Below the pieces are notes generated by a model. The model had not been told where the DNA came from. It worked only from the letters and a program-made list of their open reading frames with translations, and made no database searches. The translations under genes and the position numbers were made by a program. 64,000 nt of DNA, taken from Aquisalimonas lutea (GTDB lineage: Bacteria > Pseudomonadota > Gammaproteobacteria > Nitrococcales > Aquisalimonadaceae). The stretch spans positions 175,169-239,168 of the forward strand of contig NZ_JAUFPK010000007.1 in NCBI RefSeq assembly GCF_030409225.1, given 5' to 3'. This document shows positions 12,029 through 22,300 of this stretch, piece after piece (position 1 is the first letter of the stretch; each line of letters starts with the position of its first letter).

Positions 12029-12536
12029 TACAAAACAGCTGCTTACGGTTTCTGCCGAAAGGCTCACAAACCGACGAGTCACGCAATAGTCACAGTCTGG
12101 CCTTCCCTGTCCACTACAGCGACAGGAGAAGGCCATGTCAGTTCTTAATCAGTCCCATCGCCGCTGCTAGGCGCTCAACCGCGTCGGCTCACAGTGCCGC
12201 AATGCCGGCACCGCCTACCATCCACTAAACGCACACCATGAAGCGCTACTGTGCCCGGAGCACCAGCGACAGGCCCGCGAAAGTCGGGTGCGTGTTGCAG
12301 CCTTCCAGGCACGGGAGGTGGATCATGGCTGATACACGACTCTTGTGTGCGGAAAACGTCTTTCGACGAGGCCATGGGATGCCTGGAGCCGACGCGGGAT
12401 CTCGCCATGCTTCTGCATACCCGCGAGAGAGACCAACCGGAAGCGGTCGAAATACGCCACACGCTGCTCGACGCCCTCCTGAAGCAAATCACCACTCCAC
12501 CACCAGAGGAGGCCGAAGTGGTGAGTCCCGTCGCTA
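12029..12536. other. Island left end without a convincing gene
   Basis: Open frames of 90-139 codons on both strands show no recognisable domain and overlap one another. One plus-strand stretch near 12355-12520 (FDEAMGCLEPTRDLAMLLHT and on) looks protein-like but has no clear start and may be a remnant. This is where an integrase would be expected; none is seen. Confidence 0.5.
12098..12135. repeat. Long imperfect inverted repeat near the left attachment site
   Basis: TGGCCTTCCCTGTC, 9-base spacer, GACAGGAGAAGGCCA: 14 paired bases with one unpaired A. It lies 70 bases inside the island. GTCAC repeats precede it at 12079 and 12089. It could be a recombinase/excisionase arm site or a transcription terminator without a T-run. 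Confidence 0.5.
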
Positions 12537-12737
12537 CTACTCCCTGTCCTCCCGAACTGGAACGTGCCGATTGGCGTCTAGGTACGCATCGAGATCTTTC
12601 CTTCGATAGCGAACCTGGTGCCCGACATAGGTCCAGGCGGGTCCTTTACGTTGAACACGAAACCGGATGAGCGTCCGGCAGGAGACCGATAGATACTCTG
12701 CGGCCTGCGACGTCGTCAGTACAGCAATCTCTTGCAT
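12537..12737 (-). CDS. Small helix-turn-helix protein, excisionase/AlpA-like
   Basis: 66 residues, almost entirely one MerR-type (HTH_17) helix-turn-helix: LTTSQAAEYLSVSCRTLIRF, then VGHQVRYRRKDLDAYLDANR. This is the pattern of phage and island excisionases or AlpA-type activators. GGGG precedes the ATG by 8 bases. Its position near the left attachment repeat fits an excisionase that bends att DNA, although its integrase partner is missing. A regulatory role is an alternative. Confidence 0.7.
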   Translation of the reverse strand: MQEIAVLTTSQAAEYLSVSCRTLIRFRVQRKGPAWTYVGHQVRYRRKDLDAYLDANRHVPVREDRE

Positions 12738-13306
12738 GGGTTTATCCCCGTTTCAGCGATTCTCGTCGGGGGTAGGGCGCTTACTGACAACAATTTGGTG
12801 GGGCAGGCCGGTAGGCCGTCTGTAGAGCGTGAATCGCGGCAAGTTATACGGGGCCTGGTGGTCTCCACTTGGCGCGGCGTCATTGAATGCGTTCGCGATC
12901 GCACTGCCTACGCCACAGTCACTGGCGTGCATGCTGGGTGGTAGTGAACCGGTGACTCGCTGCGGAAATGTGCGGAGGCGCTGTTCGGTAAAACATAGGC
13001 CCGAGCGAATGCCGGGGAAGTCGCGATCCCACAACCATATGAGGGAAACCGGAGTAGTACGTATTCCGGCCCCCTCGTAACCGGGGATTCCGGCGCCAAG
13101 GCCGAAAACGGTCACGAGGGCCCGGGTAAAGCGTTCAGTTTCGCCGGAATACGCAAGTGTTTTCTCTTTGTGATCGGTTCATGCGGGCGTAGGGCTTTCC
13201 CCGCCAAAGGTGGGGCGACGACTTCGATCGTTGCGCAACGGGACGGCAAGCACCAATACAGCCCTTTCGCTCAGAGCGCATTCATGCTGATATCAGGCCC
13301 AAGCAC
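12738..13306. other. Gene-poor stretch in the island
   Basis: A 120-codon minus-strand open frame (12753-13115) exists but shows no domain, no clear ribosome site and no similarity I recognise. No RNA gene or repeat was found. Probably non-coding or decayed sequence. Confidence 0.4.
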
Positions 13307-13866
13307 ATGCCGCCGAGCGCTCCCATGCCCCTGCGAGCCGTCCTGGATGGAGAGCAAACCGAATCGTTTGCGTACGTGCCCGAGCGCTGGGCGGCGCTGA
13401 AGGCCTCCTATAAAAGCCGCTCGCTGGTGACTGCATGCTGTGGCGAGCGGGCGATTCCGAAAGTTAGCAAACGCGGAACGCAGTTCTTCGCACATGCCCG
13501 GCGTGGCTAGTGCACGTCTGCCGGAGAGACTCAGGAGCATCTCTACCTGAAGTGGGTGGTGGCCCAGGCGGCACACGCCGCCGGCTGGTCGGTGACAACG
13601 GAGTACGCCGGCACAACACCCGGTGGCGAGGAATGGATCGCCGATGTCTTCTGCCAGCGCGGAGAAGCGTGTTTCGCGGTAGAGATCCAGTGGTCGTCGC
13701 AAACGCTGGAGACGTACAAGGAGCGCCAGGCCCGCTACGCGGCCTCGGGTGTGCGGACCCTGTGGCTGTCCGAGTGCACGGAAATCGGTCGCTGTTTGAC
13801 GCGCTTTTGCCCACGTCGAAGGATCTACCGCTATTCGGTGTACGCAAGTTTGTCAATCTCGAACGG
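13307..13866 (+). pseudogene. CoiA-like competence/nuclease-family gene, broken by a TAG and a frameshift
   Basis: Reading straight through the TAG at 13508-13510 restores a continuous CoiA-like protein: MPLRAVLDGEQ, the CCG and RGTQFFAH segment, then after the stop CTSAGETQEHLYLKW, GGEEWIADVF and AVEIQWSSQT, where the E-x-Q pair belongs to the nuclease-like core. Near 13770-13795 the frame changes, and the C-terminal piece (SLFDALLPTSKDLPLFGVRK) continues in another frame. The gene therefore has at least two lesions and a shortened 3' end running into the next gene. CoiA-like proteins are linked to DNA uptake and are often found in mobile islands; the nuclease role is family inference. Confidence 0.7.
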
Positions 13867-13868
13867 CA

Positions 13869-14525
13869 TCAGTCGACGAGAGGTAGAGGCTGGCGTGGGT
13901 TCTGGCCTAGCCGTCCCGCGTCGGGCAGGTCAGTGCCCACCGACTCCCTCCACATTTGGTACGAATGACCGACTTCCAGATCACTCAGCATCAATAGGAC
14001 CTGCTCGTCCAGAACCTCAGCGATTCGGTTCTCCTCCACGCCTCTGAGATCGTTGACGGCCTCCTGCAGACCCATTCGTATCCGCTCCATTGCCAGCGCC
14101 GTGCGCGGCACTTCGCTCAAGGTCGTGGCCAGAAGATCGTTCATCACCCGCGGCATACTATAGGTGAACCAGGAACCGTTCCTGGCCAGTACATATGCGT
14201 CCCGGTTGCTTGGGTGTTCGGGGTCCCCACGCATGCTCGCGCATTCCGGAGTGACACCACCCGAAGGCACGGCGCGCAGGGAATCCAGAAGCTGCGGAGC
14301 AGTGATGGCCTTGATGACTTCTGCCTTGACCGTCTCTTCGGGCTGCGTCAACAGCAGAACGGTCGGGTAGGTCTTCAGCCTTTGCTCCAGCCACTCCGCA
14401 ATGTCGTAGTCGGCCATGAAGCCCTCGGGCTCGCGCCCCAGCCTCACAGCCAGCAGGCTGTACTCGAGATCTTCCAGGCTGACCCGAACGGTCTGGTATT
14501 CTGTGTTCACACTGATCGTCTTCAT
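13869..14525 (-). CDS. Protein of unknown function, divergent from the XRE regulator
   Basis: 218 residues, soluble, acidic, starting MKTISVNTEYQTVRVSLEDL. I recognise no domain. It seems mostly helical, with no membrane segment or signal peptide. AGAGGA lies 10 bases upstream of the ATG. It is divergent from the XRE-type gene at 14645 across a 119-base gap with two palindromes, so the pair may form a regulated unit, such as a toxin-antitoxin or immunity module. That is speculation from layout only. Confidence 0.6.
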   Translation of the reverse strand: MKTISVNTEYQTVRVSLEDLEYSLLAVRLGREPEGFMADYDIAEWLEQRLKTYPTVLLLTQPEETVKAEVIKAITAPQLLDSLRAVPSGGVTPECASMRGDPEHPSNRDAYVLARNGSWFTYSMPRVMNDLLATTLSEVPRTALAMERIRMGLQEAVNDLRGVEENRIAEVLDEQVLLMLSDLEVGHSYQMWRESVGTDLPDAGRLGQNPRQPLPLVD

Positions 14526-14592
14526 AGTTACTGAGTCCTCTTTGTGGCTCCTGGCATTGGGGTGCCGTGTGGAGCGTCGGGGTTGATAGTTC

Positions 14593-14606
14593 GCATCTTA
14601 CGATGC
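14593..14606. promoter_or_regulatory. Inverted repeat in the divergent intergenic region
   Basis: GCATC-TTAC-GATGC, a perfect 5-bp inverted repeat between the divergent genes; candidate operator. Confidence 0.4.
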
Positions 14607-14619
14607 AGAATCTACTGTA

Positions 14620-14646
14620 AAAGATAAAAAATGTATCTTTAAAGAT
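14620..14646. promoter_or_regulatory. Candidate autoregulatory operator of the XRE gene
   Basis: AAAGAT, 9 bases, then the perfect 12-bp palindrome ATCTTTAAAGAT, which overlaps the start codon at 14645. Three copies of the half-site suggest dimer binding and tight self-repression, as in many XRE-type antitoxins. Confidence 0.6.
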
Positions 14647-14941
14647 GTCAAAAGAATCTTCATTGGCGGTTGTGGCCGCACGCATCAGGGGGGCTCGCGC
14701 CATACTCAGGCTGAGTCAGAAGGATCTGGCGAGCCTGTCGGGCGTGAGCCACCCGCAGATCAATCGGATTGAGCGGCAGGAGGCATCGGCCCGAATGGTG
14801 ACCATTGAGGCGATTGAGCAGGCACTCACGGATCTAGGCATTCGTTTCGGGGCAGAAGACGAGCAGGGACAGCACGCAATCTACTTCGCGCAGCAGGTCG
14901 TGGACCGCCTCACGGATAACAAGCGTCCGGAGAAGCAGTGA
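14645..14941 (+). CDS. XRE-family helix-turn-helix regulator
   Basis: 98 residues. A classic Cro/CI-type helix-turn-helix spans about residues 10-70 (RIRGARAILRLSQKDLASLS, GVSHPQINRIERQEA), followed by a short C-terminal tail. It lies between the unknown divergent gene and the type I R-M operon. It could control either, acting as a restriction controller or as an antitoxin-like repressor. The palindrome over its own start codon supports autorepression. Confidence 0.88.
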   Translation: MSKESSLAVVAARIRGARAILRLSQKDLASLSGVSHPQINRIERQEASARMVTIEAIEQALTDLGIRFGAEDEQGQHAIYFAQQVVDRLTDNKRPEKQ

Positions 14942-15128
14942 CGGCATCGAGGATTTGAGCGAGTGACGAGGCGGGAAGAATCAACCTGACTGACGAAGCG
15001 ACCGATTGCTCACTGCCTCGATCATCTGCATTCAGCTCCGACACCGTTAGCGCTCGGAGCGAGTGAGCTTCGCCGCCTGCGCGTTTCCCAAAAAGTTCAC
15101 CCAGAACCTTAGGATTCTGTCATCGACG

Positions 15129-16838
15129 ATGAACACGACCGAACAGCAATTTCTCAGCGAACTGGATGCCAAGCTTTGGAACGCCGCTGACCGCCTGCGG
15201 AACAACCTGGACGCTGCCAACTACAAGCACATTGTCCTCGGGCTGATCTTCCTCAAGTACGTATCCGATGCCTTCGAGGAGCATCAGCGAAAGCTGCTCA
15301 GCCGATTCAAGGACGAGAACCACGAGTACTACCTGCCTCCGGAGGACTTCGAGGACGACGAGGAGTATCAGGAGGCCCTTGCGGAAGAGCTGGAGGACTT
15401 GGACTACTACCGGGAACAGAATGTGTTCTGGGTACCTCGTGAGGCCCGATGGCAGACGCTACGCGAGAAGGCCGCGCTGCCCACTGGCACTGTTCTCTGG
15501 CAAGACGAACGTGGCCAGGATGTGAAGCTCCGGTCCGTCTCCTGGCTCGTTGACAACGCCCTGGACGAGATCGAGAAGGCGAACTCCAAGCTCAAGGGCA
15601 TTCTCCCGCGCATCAGCCAGTACCAGCTGGACAACGAGAAGCTCATCGGGCTGATCAACTCCTTCTCGGACACCAGCTTCAGCAACCCCGAGTACAAGGG
15701 CGAGAAGCTCCATCTGCAGAGCAAGGACATACTCGGCCACGTCTACGAATACTTCCTCGGTCAGTTCGCCCTGGCCGAAGGCAAGCAGGGTGGGCAGTAC
15801 TACACGCCCAAGAGCATCGTCACCTTGATCGTGGAGATGCTCGAACCCTACAAGGGCCGCGTCTACGACCCGGCCATGGGGTCCGGTGGTTTCTTCGTCT
15901 CGAGCGACAAATTCATCGAGAACCACGCGGAAGAACAGCACTATGACCCCACTGAGCAGAAGAAGCAGATCTCTGTCTACGGTCAGGAATCCAACCCCAC
16001 CACCTGGCGCCTGGCCGCGATGAACATGGCCATCCGGGGCATCGACTTCAACTTCGGCAAGAAGAACGCGGACACCTTCCTGGACGACCAGCACCCGGAC
16101 CTGCGTGCGGATTACGTCATGGCCAACCCGCCGTTCAACATGAAGGAATGGTGGCACGCCAAGCTGGAAGGGGATGTGCGCTGGCAATACGGGGAGCCGC
16201 CGAAGAACAACGCGAACTTTGCCTGGCTCCAGCACATGCTGCATCACTTGGCGCCCGGCGGCTCGATGGCACTGCTTCTGGCCAATGGTTCCATGAGTTC
16301 GGACCAGAGCGGTGAAGGTGACATCCGGGAACGGCTGGTGGAGGCAGACCTGGTGGAATGCATGGTCGCCCTGCCGGGACAGCTTTTTACGAATACCCAG
16401 ATCCCGGCCTGCATTTGGTTTCTTACCAAGGACAAAGCGAACGGTCTGGTACTCGATGAACGCAAGCGTGACCGGCGCAGTGAAACCCTGTTCATCGACG
16501 CCCGCAACCTTGGGTACATGAAGGATCGGGTGCTCCGGGATTTCTCCAACGAAGACATACGGACTATCACCGACGCATTCCATCAATGGCAGAAGGGTGA
16601 GTGCTATGAGGACAAGGCGGGCTTCTGCTACTCGGCCAGCTTGGATGATATTCGCAAGCATGGTCATGTGCTGACGCCCGGGCGTTATGTGGGTGCGCCA
16701 GAGCAAGAAGATGACGGCGAGCAGTTCGCAGAGAAAATGGAGCGCTTAAATAGCGAGTTGCGCGACCAATTCGAGGAAAGTGAGCGATTGAAGAGAGCTA
16801 TTCAGAGGAGTTTGTGGAGTCTCGGCTATGAGTGCTAA
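15129..16838 (+). CDS. hsdM: Type I restriction-modification system, adenine methyltransferase subunit
   Basis: 569 residues from ATG 15129. An N-terminal helical HsdM domain (FLSELDAKLWNAADRLRNNL) precedes the N6-adenine methylase core. The SAM-binding motif is DPAMGSGG (247-254) and the catalytic motif NPPF (333-336). With HsdS it methylates the host recognition site; with HsdR added it restricts unmodified DNA. An in-frame GTG at 15063 would add 22 residues without conserved sequence, so I prefer 15129, although its ribosome site is weak. The gene overlaps hsdS by 11 bases, as usual for a coupled operon. Confidence 0.96.
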   Translation: MNTTEQQFLSELDAKLWNAADRLRNNLDAANYKHIVLGLIFLKYVSDAFEEHQRKLLSRFKDENHEYYLPPEDFEDDEEYQEALAEELEDLDYYREQNVFWVPREARWQTLREKAALPTGTVLWQDERGQDVKLRSVSWLVDNALDEIEKANSKLKGILPRISQYQLDNEKLIGLINSFSDTSFSNPEYKGEKLHLQSKDILGHVYEYFLGQFALAEGKQGGQYYTPKSIVTLIVEMLEPYKGRVYDPAMGSGGFFVSSDKFIENHAEEQHYDPTEQKKQISVYGQESNPTTWRLAAMNMAIRGIDFNFGKKNADTFLDDQHPDLRADYVMANPPFNMKEWWHAKLEGDVRWQYGEPPKNNANFAWLQHMLHHLAPGGSMALLLANGSMSSDQSGEGDIRERLVEADLVECMVALPGQLFTNTQIPACIWFLTKDKANGLVLDERKRDRRSETLFIDARNLGYMKDRVLRDFSNEDIRTITDAFHQWQKGECYEDKAGFCYSASLDDIRKHGHVLTPGRYVGAPEQEDDGEQFAEKMERLNSELRDQFEESERLKRAIQRSLWSLGYEC

Positions 16839-18237
16839 GAATTGGACCACTATTGATGATATAGCTGAGGTTTTTGATGGTCCCCATGCTACACCAAAGA
16901 AGACAGATATTGGCCCATTTTTTCTCGGTATTGCATCCCTGAGCTCTGGTAGTTTGAACCTGAGTCAGTCCGCGCATGTTTCAGAGAAAGATTTTAAGAA
17001 ATGGACTAGGCGGGTTACCCCGCAAGAGGGAGACGTTGTTTTCTCTTATGAAACACGTATTGGTGAAGCCGCCATTATCCCAAAGGGTGTTCGTTGTTGT
17101 CTTGGTCGTAGAATGGGGCTTCTCCGTCCGAAGCGAGATAAAGTGATTCCTGAGTATCTCTTGTACGCTTATCTCGCCCCGGCCTTTCAAAGCGTAATAA
17201 AAGCCAGAACTGTACATGGGAGTACGGTCGATCGCATTTCGCTTAAAGAGCTTCCTGATTTTCCAATTCAAGTTCCTCCGATTGAGGAGCAGAAATATGT
17301 AGTTAATGTTCTTTCTATCTTAGATGAGAAGGCCGAGATTAATCTGCAAATGAATAGAAACCTGGAACAAATCGCTCAAGCCCTCTTCAAAAGCTGGTTC
17401 GTTGAGTTCGAGCCAGTCAAAGCCAAGATGGCCGTACTGGAAGCTGGCAGTACCACCGAGGACGCGGAAAGGGCCGCCATGCAGGCCATCAGCGGCAAGA
17501 GCGACGCTGAGCTCGACAGCCTGAGAACCCAGAACCCCGAGCAGCACGACAACCTTGCACGCATCGCCGCGCTGTTTCCGTCGGCTATGATGGAGAGTGA
17601 GCTTGGGGAGATTCCAGAGGGGTGGAGCGTAGGCCAGATTTCGGACGTTGCCACCCTAAGAACGCGATCCATCAAGCCCTCCGACGCTTCGGATGAAGTG
17701 TGGGAGCATTACAGCATTCCTGCGTACGACGAGGGCAAGTATCCTAGTTTTGATCGTGGCGATGAAATCAAGAGTAACAAGTACCAGGTTCCAAATTCGG
17801 CAGTTCTTGTCTCCAAGCTGAATCCTCGATTTCCCCGGATTTGGTGGCCTCTTGTTTTCAACTCCAAGTTGTCTGTTTGTTCTACGGAATTTATGCCCTT
17901 TGTTCCTATGAGTACGGAGTGGCGAGGGTTCGTCGCCGGTCTGGTACTGTCAGAACCTTTTCAGCGCAGCATGCTGGAGCGAGTGAGTGGTTCAACTGGC
18001 AGTAGGCAGCGAGCCCAGCCCAAAGAAGTCATAAAAATGCCAGTCGTTTTGCCGGAAAGCGATCTCATTGAAGAATTTAGTCGTCGCGTAACGCCCCTTT
18101 TTCAAAAGAGCGCTGAGAACGTCAAAGAGTCAAGGATTCTATCAGAACTAAGGGACACATTGCTTCCCAAATTGCTTTCAGGCGAGTTGACGCTCTCGGA
18201 GGTAGAAAAAGAAGTGCCGGAAGCTGCCGATGTTTAA
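16828..18237 (+). CDS. hsdS: Type I restriction-modification specificity subunit
   Basis: 469 residues with the two-target-recognition-domain layout. TRD1 (about 1-180) ends in a conserved helix (NLEQIAQALFKSWFVEFEPV). A spacer with DNLARIAALFPSAMM links to TRD2 (about 255-430, beginning SELGEIPEGW), which closes with a second helix (LRDTLLPKLLSGELTLSEVE). Each TRD reads one half of a bipartite target. Both TRD-coding stretches, especially 16840-17380, are visibly AT-rich, whereas the central helix/spacer segment is GC-rich, as expected if TRDs were exchanged by recombination. Confidence 0.95.
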   Translation: MSAKNWTTIDDIAEVFDGPHATPKKTDIGPFFLGIASLSSGSLNLSQSAHVSEKDFKKWTRRVTPQEGDVVFSYETRIGEAAIIPKGVRCCLGRRMGLLRPKRDKVIPEYLLYAYLAPAFQSVIKARTVHGSTVDRISLKELPDFPIQVPPIEEQKYVVNVLSILDEKAEINLQMNRNLEQIAQALFKSWFVEFEPVKAKMAVLEAGSTTEDAERAAMQAISGKSDAELDSLRTQNPEQHDNLARIAALFPSAMMESELGEIPEGWSVGQISDVATLRTRSIKPSDASDEVWEHYSIPAYDEGKYPSFDRGDEIKSNKYQVPNSAVLVSKLNPRFPRIWWPLVFNSKLSVCSTEFMPFVPMSTEWRGFVAGLVLSEPFQRSMLERVSGSTGSRQRAQPKEVIKMPVVLPESDLIEEFSRRVTPLFQKSAENVKESRILSELRDTLLPKLLSGELTLSEVEKEVPEAADV

Positions 18238-19378
18238 GATCGACACCACCTCCAACCGCATAACCTCCTTGGAGCAAAGGCGCTTCGCGGATCTTGGTTT
18301 CTCGGAGCGGTATCACTTGCAGGAGTGGTTGGAGAATACGCCCGAGGCGTTTGGCGAGGAGCTTCTGATCATCCAGAAGGAGTTCGATGGCTTCGATGAC
18401 ACCCGCGAGCGCCTGGACCTGTTGGCGCTGGACACGTCCGGGAATCTGGTGGTGATCGAGAACAAGCTGGATGATTCCGGCCGGGACGTGGTGTGGCAAG
18501 GGCTCAAGTATGCGAGCTACTGCGCCAACCTCAGTCGACATCAGATTGTGGAGATCCATCAGCGGTACCTTAACGCCCGTGGCGCCGAGGAGGAGAACGC
18601 CGCCGAAAAGATCGCGGAGTTTCTGGGTGTTGAGGACCTGGCGGAGGCAGAAATCAATGGCAGCCGGTCCCAGCGGTTGATCTTCGTCGCGGCCAACTAC
18701 CGCAAGGAAGTAACAAATACCGTTCTCTGGCTGATCCAGTTCGGCATCCAGTGCCAGTGCTTCAAAGCCACGCCCTATCAATCGGGGGATGAGCTCTTTC
18801 TGAACATCGAGCAGATCATCCCGCCGCCAGAGTCCGAAGACTTTATGATTGGCATGGCGCGGAAGGAAGAAGAGAAGCAAAGCGCTAAGCAGGAGCTACG
18901 GCAGAGCCATCAGCTTCGGCCCGCGTTCTGGGAGCAATGCCTGGAAGCCTTACGAAACAGCGATTGCCGACTTTATGACAATATCAGCCCCAGTAAGGAC
19001 CATTGGCTGGCCGCGGGTTCTGGTGTGAGCGGCGTCCTTTACAACCTGATCTTCGGTAAAGGCCAGGTCCGCGTCGAACTGAGCCTCCAGCGCAGCCGTG
19101 CGGACGAGAACCAGTTCATTTACGATCAACTGGAGGCGGAGAGGGAGGCGCTGGAAGAGGCGTTCGGCGATCTCCTGGTCTGGCGTTCGCTGCCGGAGCG
19201 TAAGGCCTGCCGCATCCAGTACGCTTGTTCGGTGGACGGCTTCAATCAAGATAACTGGCCCTGGATGATTGACTGGCTTGTGATGCACGCACAGCGTTTG
19301 GAGCAGACAATGAGTGACCCTCTGAAGAGGGCGGCGGATTCGCTTCGAAAACAGGGTGCCAGCAAGGCGGGACCATGA
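18230..19378 (+). CDS. PD-(D/E)xK nuclease-like protein with DUF4268 domain, within the R-M operon
   Basis: 382 residues. The N-terminal half has a NucS/PD-(D/E)xK-like core: [20 protein letters not shown], giving D63, E77 and K79 as candidate metal-binding and catalytic residues. The C-terminal ~150 residues resemble DUF4268 ([14 protein letters not shown] to the end). The start overlaps hsdS by 8 bases, and its TGA overlaps the hsdR ATG, so it is an integral operon member. Genes of this type are found beside type I R-M systems, but their role is unclear. It could be an accessory nuclease, a DNA-end sensor or a modulator of restriction. Confidence 0.85.
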   Translation: MFKIDTTSNRITSLEQRRFADLGFSERYHLQEWLENTPEAFGEELLIIQKEFDGFDDTRERLDLLALDTSGNLVVIENKLDDSGRDVVWQGLKYASYCANLSRHQIVEIHQRYLNARGAEEENAAEKIAEFLGVEDLAEAEINGSRSQRLIFVAANYRKEVTNTVLWLIQFGIQCQCFKATPYQSGDELFLNIEQIIPPPESEDFMIGMARKEEEKQSAKQELRQSHQLRPAFWEQCLEALRNSDCRLYDNISPSKDHWLAAGSGVSGVLYNLIFGKGQVRVELSLQRSRADENQFIYDQLEAEREALEEAFGDLLVWRSLPERKACRIQYACSVDGFNQDNWPWMIDWLVMHAQRLEQTMSDPLKRAADSLRKQGASKAGP

Positions 19379-22300
19379 ATGAAGAACAACTCGAAAATCA
19401 ATGCCTCGAATGGTTCCGCGAGCAAAGGTGGGACGTGGCACATGGCCCAGACATCGCGCCCGATGGTGACAGCCCCGAACGCGAGGATTACCGCCAGGTC
19501 GCCCTTAAGGGTCAGCTCCGCGAAGCGGCGCGGCGCATCAACCCGCATCTGCCCGACGAGTGCGTGGAGCAGGTGGTGGGGCAAACTCTGAAGCCGGAGA
19601 GTCTGGACCCCATCGTCAGTAACAGAGCGTTTCACCGGATGCTGCTGGACGGCGTACCGGTCGAATACAAGCGCAACGGCGAGACAGTCTACGACCGCGC
19701 CTTTCTGATCGATTTTGAGGACGTCAGTCGCAACCGCTTCCTTGTGGTGAATCAGTTCACCATCACGGGCACTAAGCAACCTCGCCGACCGGATGTGGTC
19801 TGCTTCATCAACGGCCTGCCCGTGGCCGTGCTGGAGCTGAAGAATCCTCTTGATGAGAACGCTGACATCTGGGCCGCCTTCAACCAGATAGAGACCTACA
19901 AGAACGAGATCAGCGACCTGTTCGTATTCAACGAAGCCCTGGTCATCAGTGACGGGCTTCATGCCCGTGTAGGCTCAGTGACAGCGCCCCAGGAGCGTTT
20001 CATGCCGTGGCGCGTGATCCGGCACGAGGACGATAAGCCGCTGGTCGAGTGGCAGCTAGAGATCATGGTGCGGGGCTTCTTCGACCGGGAACTGCTGCTG
20101 GACTACCTCCGCCACTTCATCCTGTTCGAGACGGACGGTGAGCAGATCACCAAGAAAATCGCCGGTTATCATCAGTTTCATGCGGTGCGCGAGGCAGTAA
20201 AGGCCACGGTTGTCGCCGCGGGTGAGCCTGAAGGGGTTGCTGAGCGTCGTGCCGCCTATGGTGACAAGGTGGAACCGGGCAGCAAGAAGGGTGGTGTGGT
20301 CTGGCACACCCAAGGCTCTGGAAAGAGCATTTCGATGTGCTGCTACGCCGGCAAATTGCTCCAACACCCTGCCATGAACAATCCCACACTCGTGGTGGTT
20401 ACGGATCGCAACGACCTGGACGGTCAGCTCTATACCACCTTCAGCAACGCCCAGGAGCTGCTCAAGCAGGCGCCGGTGCAGGCAGACGACCGGGACGAAC
20501 TACGCCGCCTGCTGGCCGAGCGCGAGTCCGGCGGGATCATTTTCACCACGGTGCAGAAGTTTGCGTTGCTGGAAGACGAAAATCAGCACCCGGTTCTGAA
20601 CGACCGCCACAACATCGTGGTGATCTCCGATGAGGCGCACCGCAGCCAGTACGGACTCAAGGCGGTGCTGACGAGGGATGGTCGGTACAAGTACGGCTAT
20701 GCCAAACACATGCGTGATGCCATCCCCAACGCTGCCTTCATCGGTTTCACTGGCACGCCGATCTCCCAGGAAGACAAGGATACGCGTGCGGTCTTCGGTG
20801 AGTACGTTTCCATCTATGACATCCAGGACGCCGTGGACGATGGCGCTACGGTGCCGATTTACTATGAGTCCCGTCTCGCCAAGCTGGACCTGAACCACGA
20901 CGAGATCGACGCGCTTTCCATACAGGTGGATGAGGTCGTCGAGGATGAGGAGGACGTGGGCCTGCGCGAGCGAACCAAGGGAGAATGGAGCCGGTTGGAG
21001 AAGCTTGTGGGTGCCGAGCCGCGACTGCAGCAGGTGGCCGCAGACTTGGTGACTCACTTCGAGCAACGCAACGCTACGCTGGACGGTAAGGCCATGGTCG
21101 TGGCCATGAGCCGGGACATCTGCGCCCACCTGTACAACGAGATCGTGGCCCTGCGTCCGGCTTGGCACCACGTGGATCCGGAGCAGGGAGCCATCAAGGT
21201 AGTAATGACTGGCTCCGCCTCGGACAAATCGCTGCTGCAACCGCATATCTACAATATGGCGACCAAGAAGCGTCTGGAACAGCGCTTCAAGAACCCGGAC
21301 GACCCGCTGAGGCTGGTCATCGTGCGGGACATGTGGCTGACCGGCTTCGACGCTCCCTGCGTGCATACCATGTACGTCGACAAACCCATGAAGGGCCACA
21401 ACCTCATGCAGGCCATTGCCCGCGTGAACCGTGTATTCAGGGACAAGCCCGGTGGGCTGGTGGTGGACTACATCGGGATTGCCAATGAGCTGAAGCATGC
21501 GATGAAGATCTACACCGAGGCGCAGGGCCGAGGCCAGCCAACGGTAGACGCGCACGAGGCCTATGCAACGCTGCTGGAGAAGCTCGATGCGGTGCGCGCC
21601 ATGTTCGCCAAGGGACCGAAGAGCGAGGGCTTCGACTACTCTGGCTTCGCGGACAACCCCGACGCGCTGTTGCTACCTGCCGCCAACTACATCCTCGGCC
21701 TGGAAGACGGCAAGAAACGGTTCCTGGATGGCGTGCTGGCCATCAACAAGGCTTTTTCCCTGTGTAACACACTGGACCAGGCACAGGAACTGCGCACCGA
21801 GATTGCTTTCCTGAGCGCCGTCAAAGCGGCCATCTCCAAGGTCTCAAGCGTTGACCGGAAGCGCTCAGAGGAAGAGAAGAACACCACACTGAAGCAGATC
21901 CTAGACAACGCCGTTGTGGCTGAAGGCGTCTCCGACGTGTTCGCCCTGTGCGGTCTGGAGAAGCCCAATATCGGCCTGCTGGACGATGACTTTCTGGAAG
22001 ACGTCCGCCAGATGCCCCAGAAAAACGTGGCCGTGGAATTGCTGGAAAAGCTTCTCAAGGACGACATCAAGTCCAAGACCGCCAACAACGTGGTCCAAGA
22101 GAAGAAATACGGTGAACGTCTGCAAGAGACGCTACGCAAGTATAACAACCGCGCAATCGAGACTGCCCAGGTCATCGAAGAGCTGATCCAGATGGCGAAG
22201 GAGTTCCAGGAACAGATGTCCCGCGAGGAGGACTTGGGCCTGAACCCGGACGAAGTCGCCTTCTTTGATGCCCTGGCCAATAACGAAAGCGCCGTTCGAG

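Noticed and set aside
12753-13115. 120-codon minus-strand open frame in the island
   Set aside because: No recognisable domain, no ribosome site and overlapping frames on the other strand; kept only as a gene-poor region.
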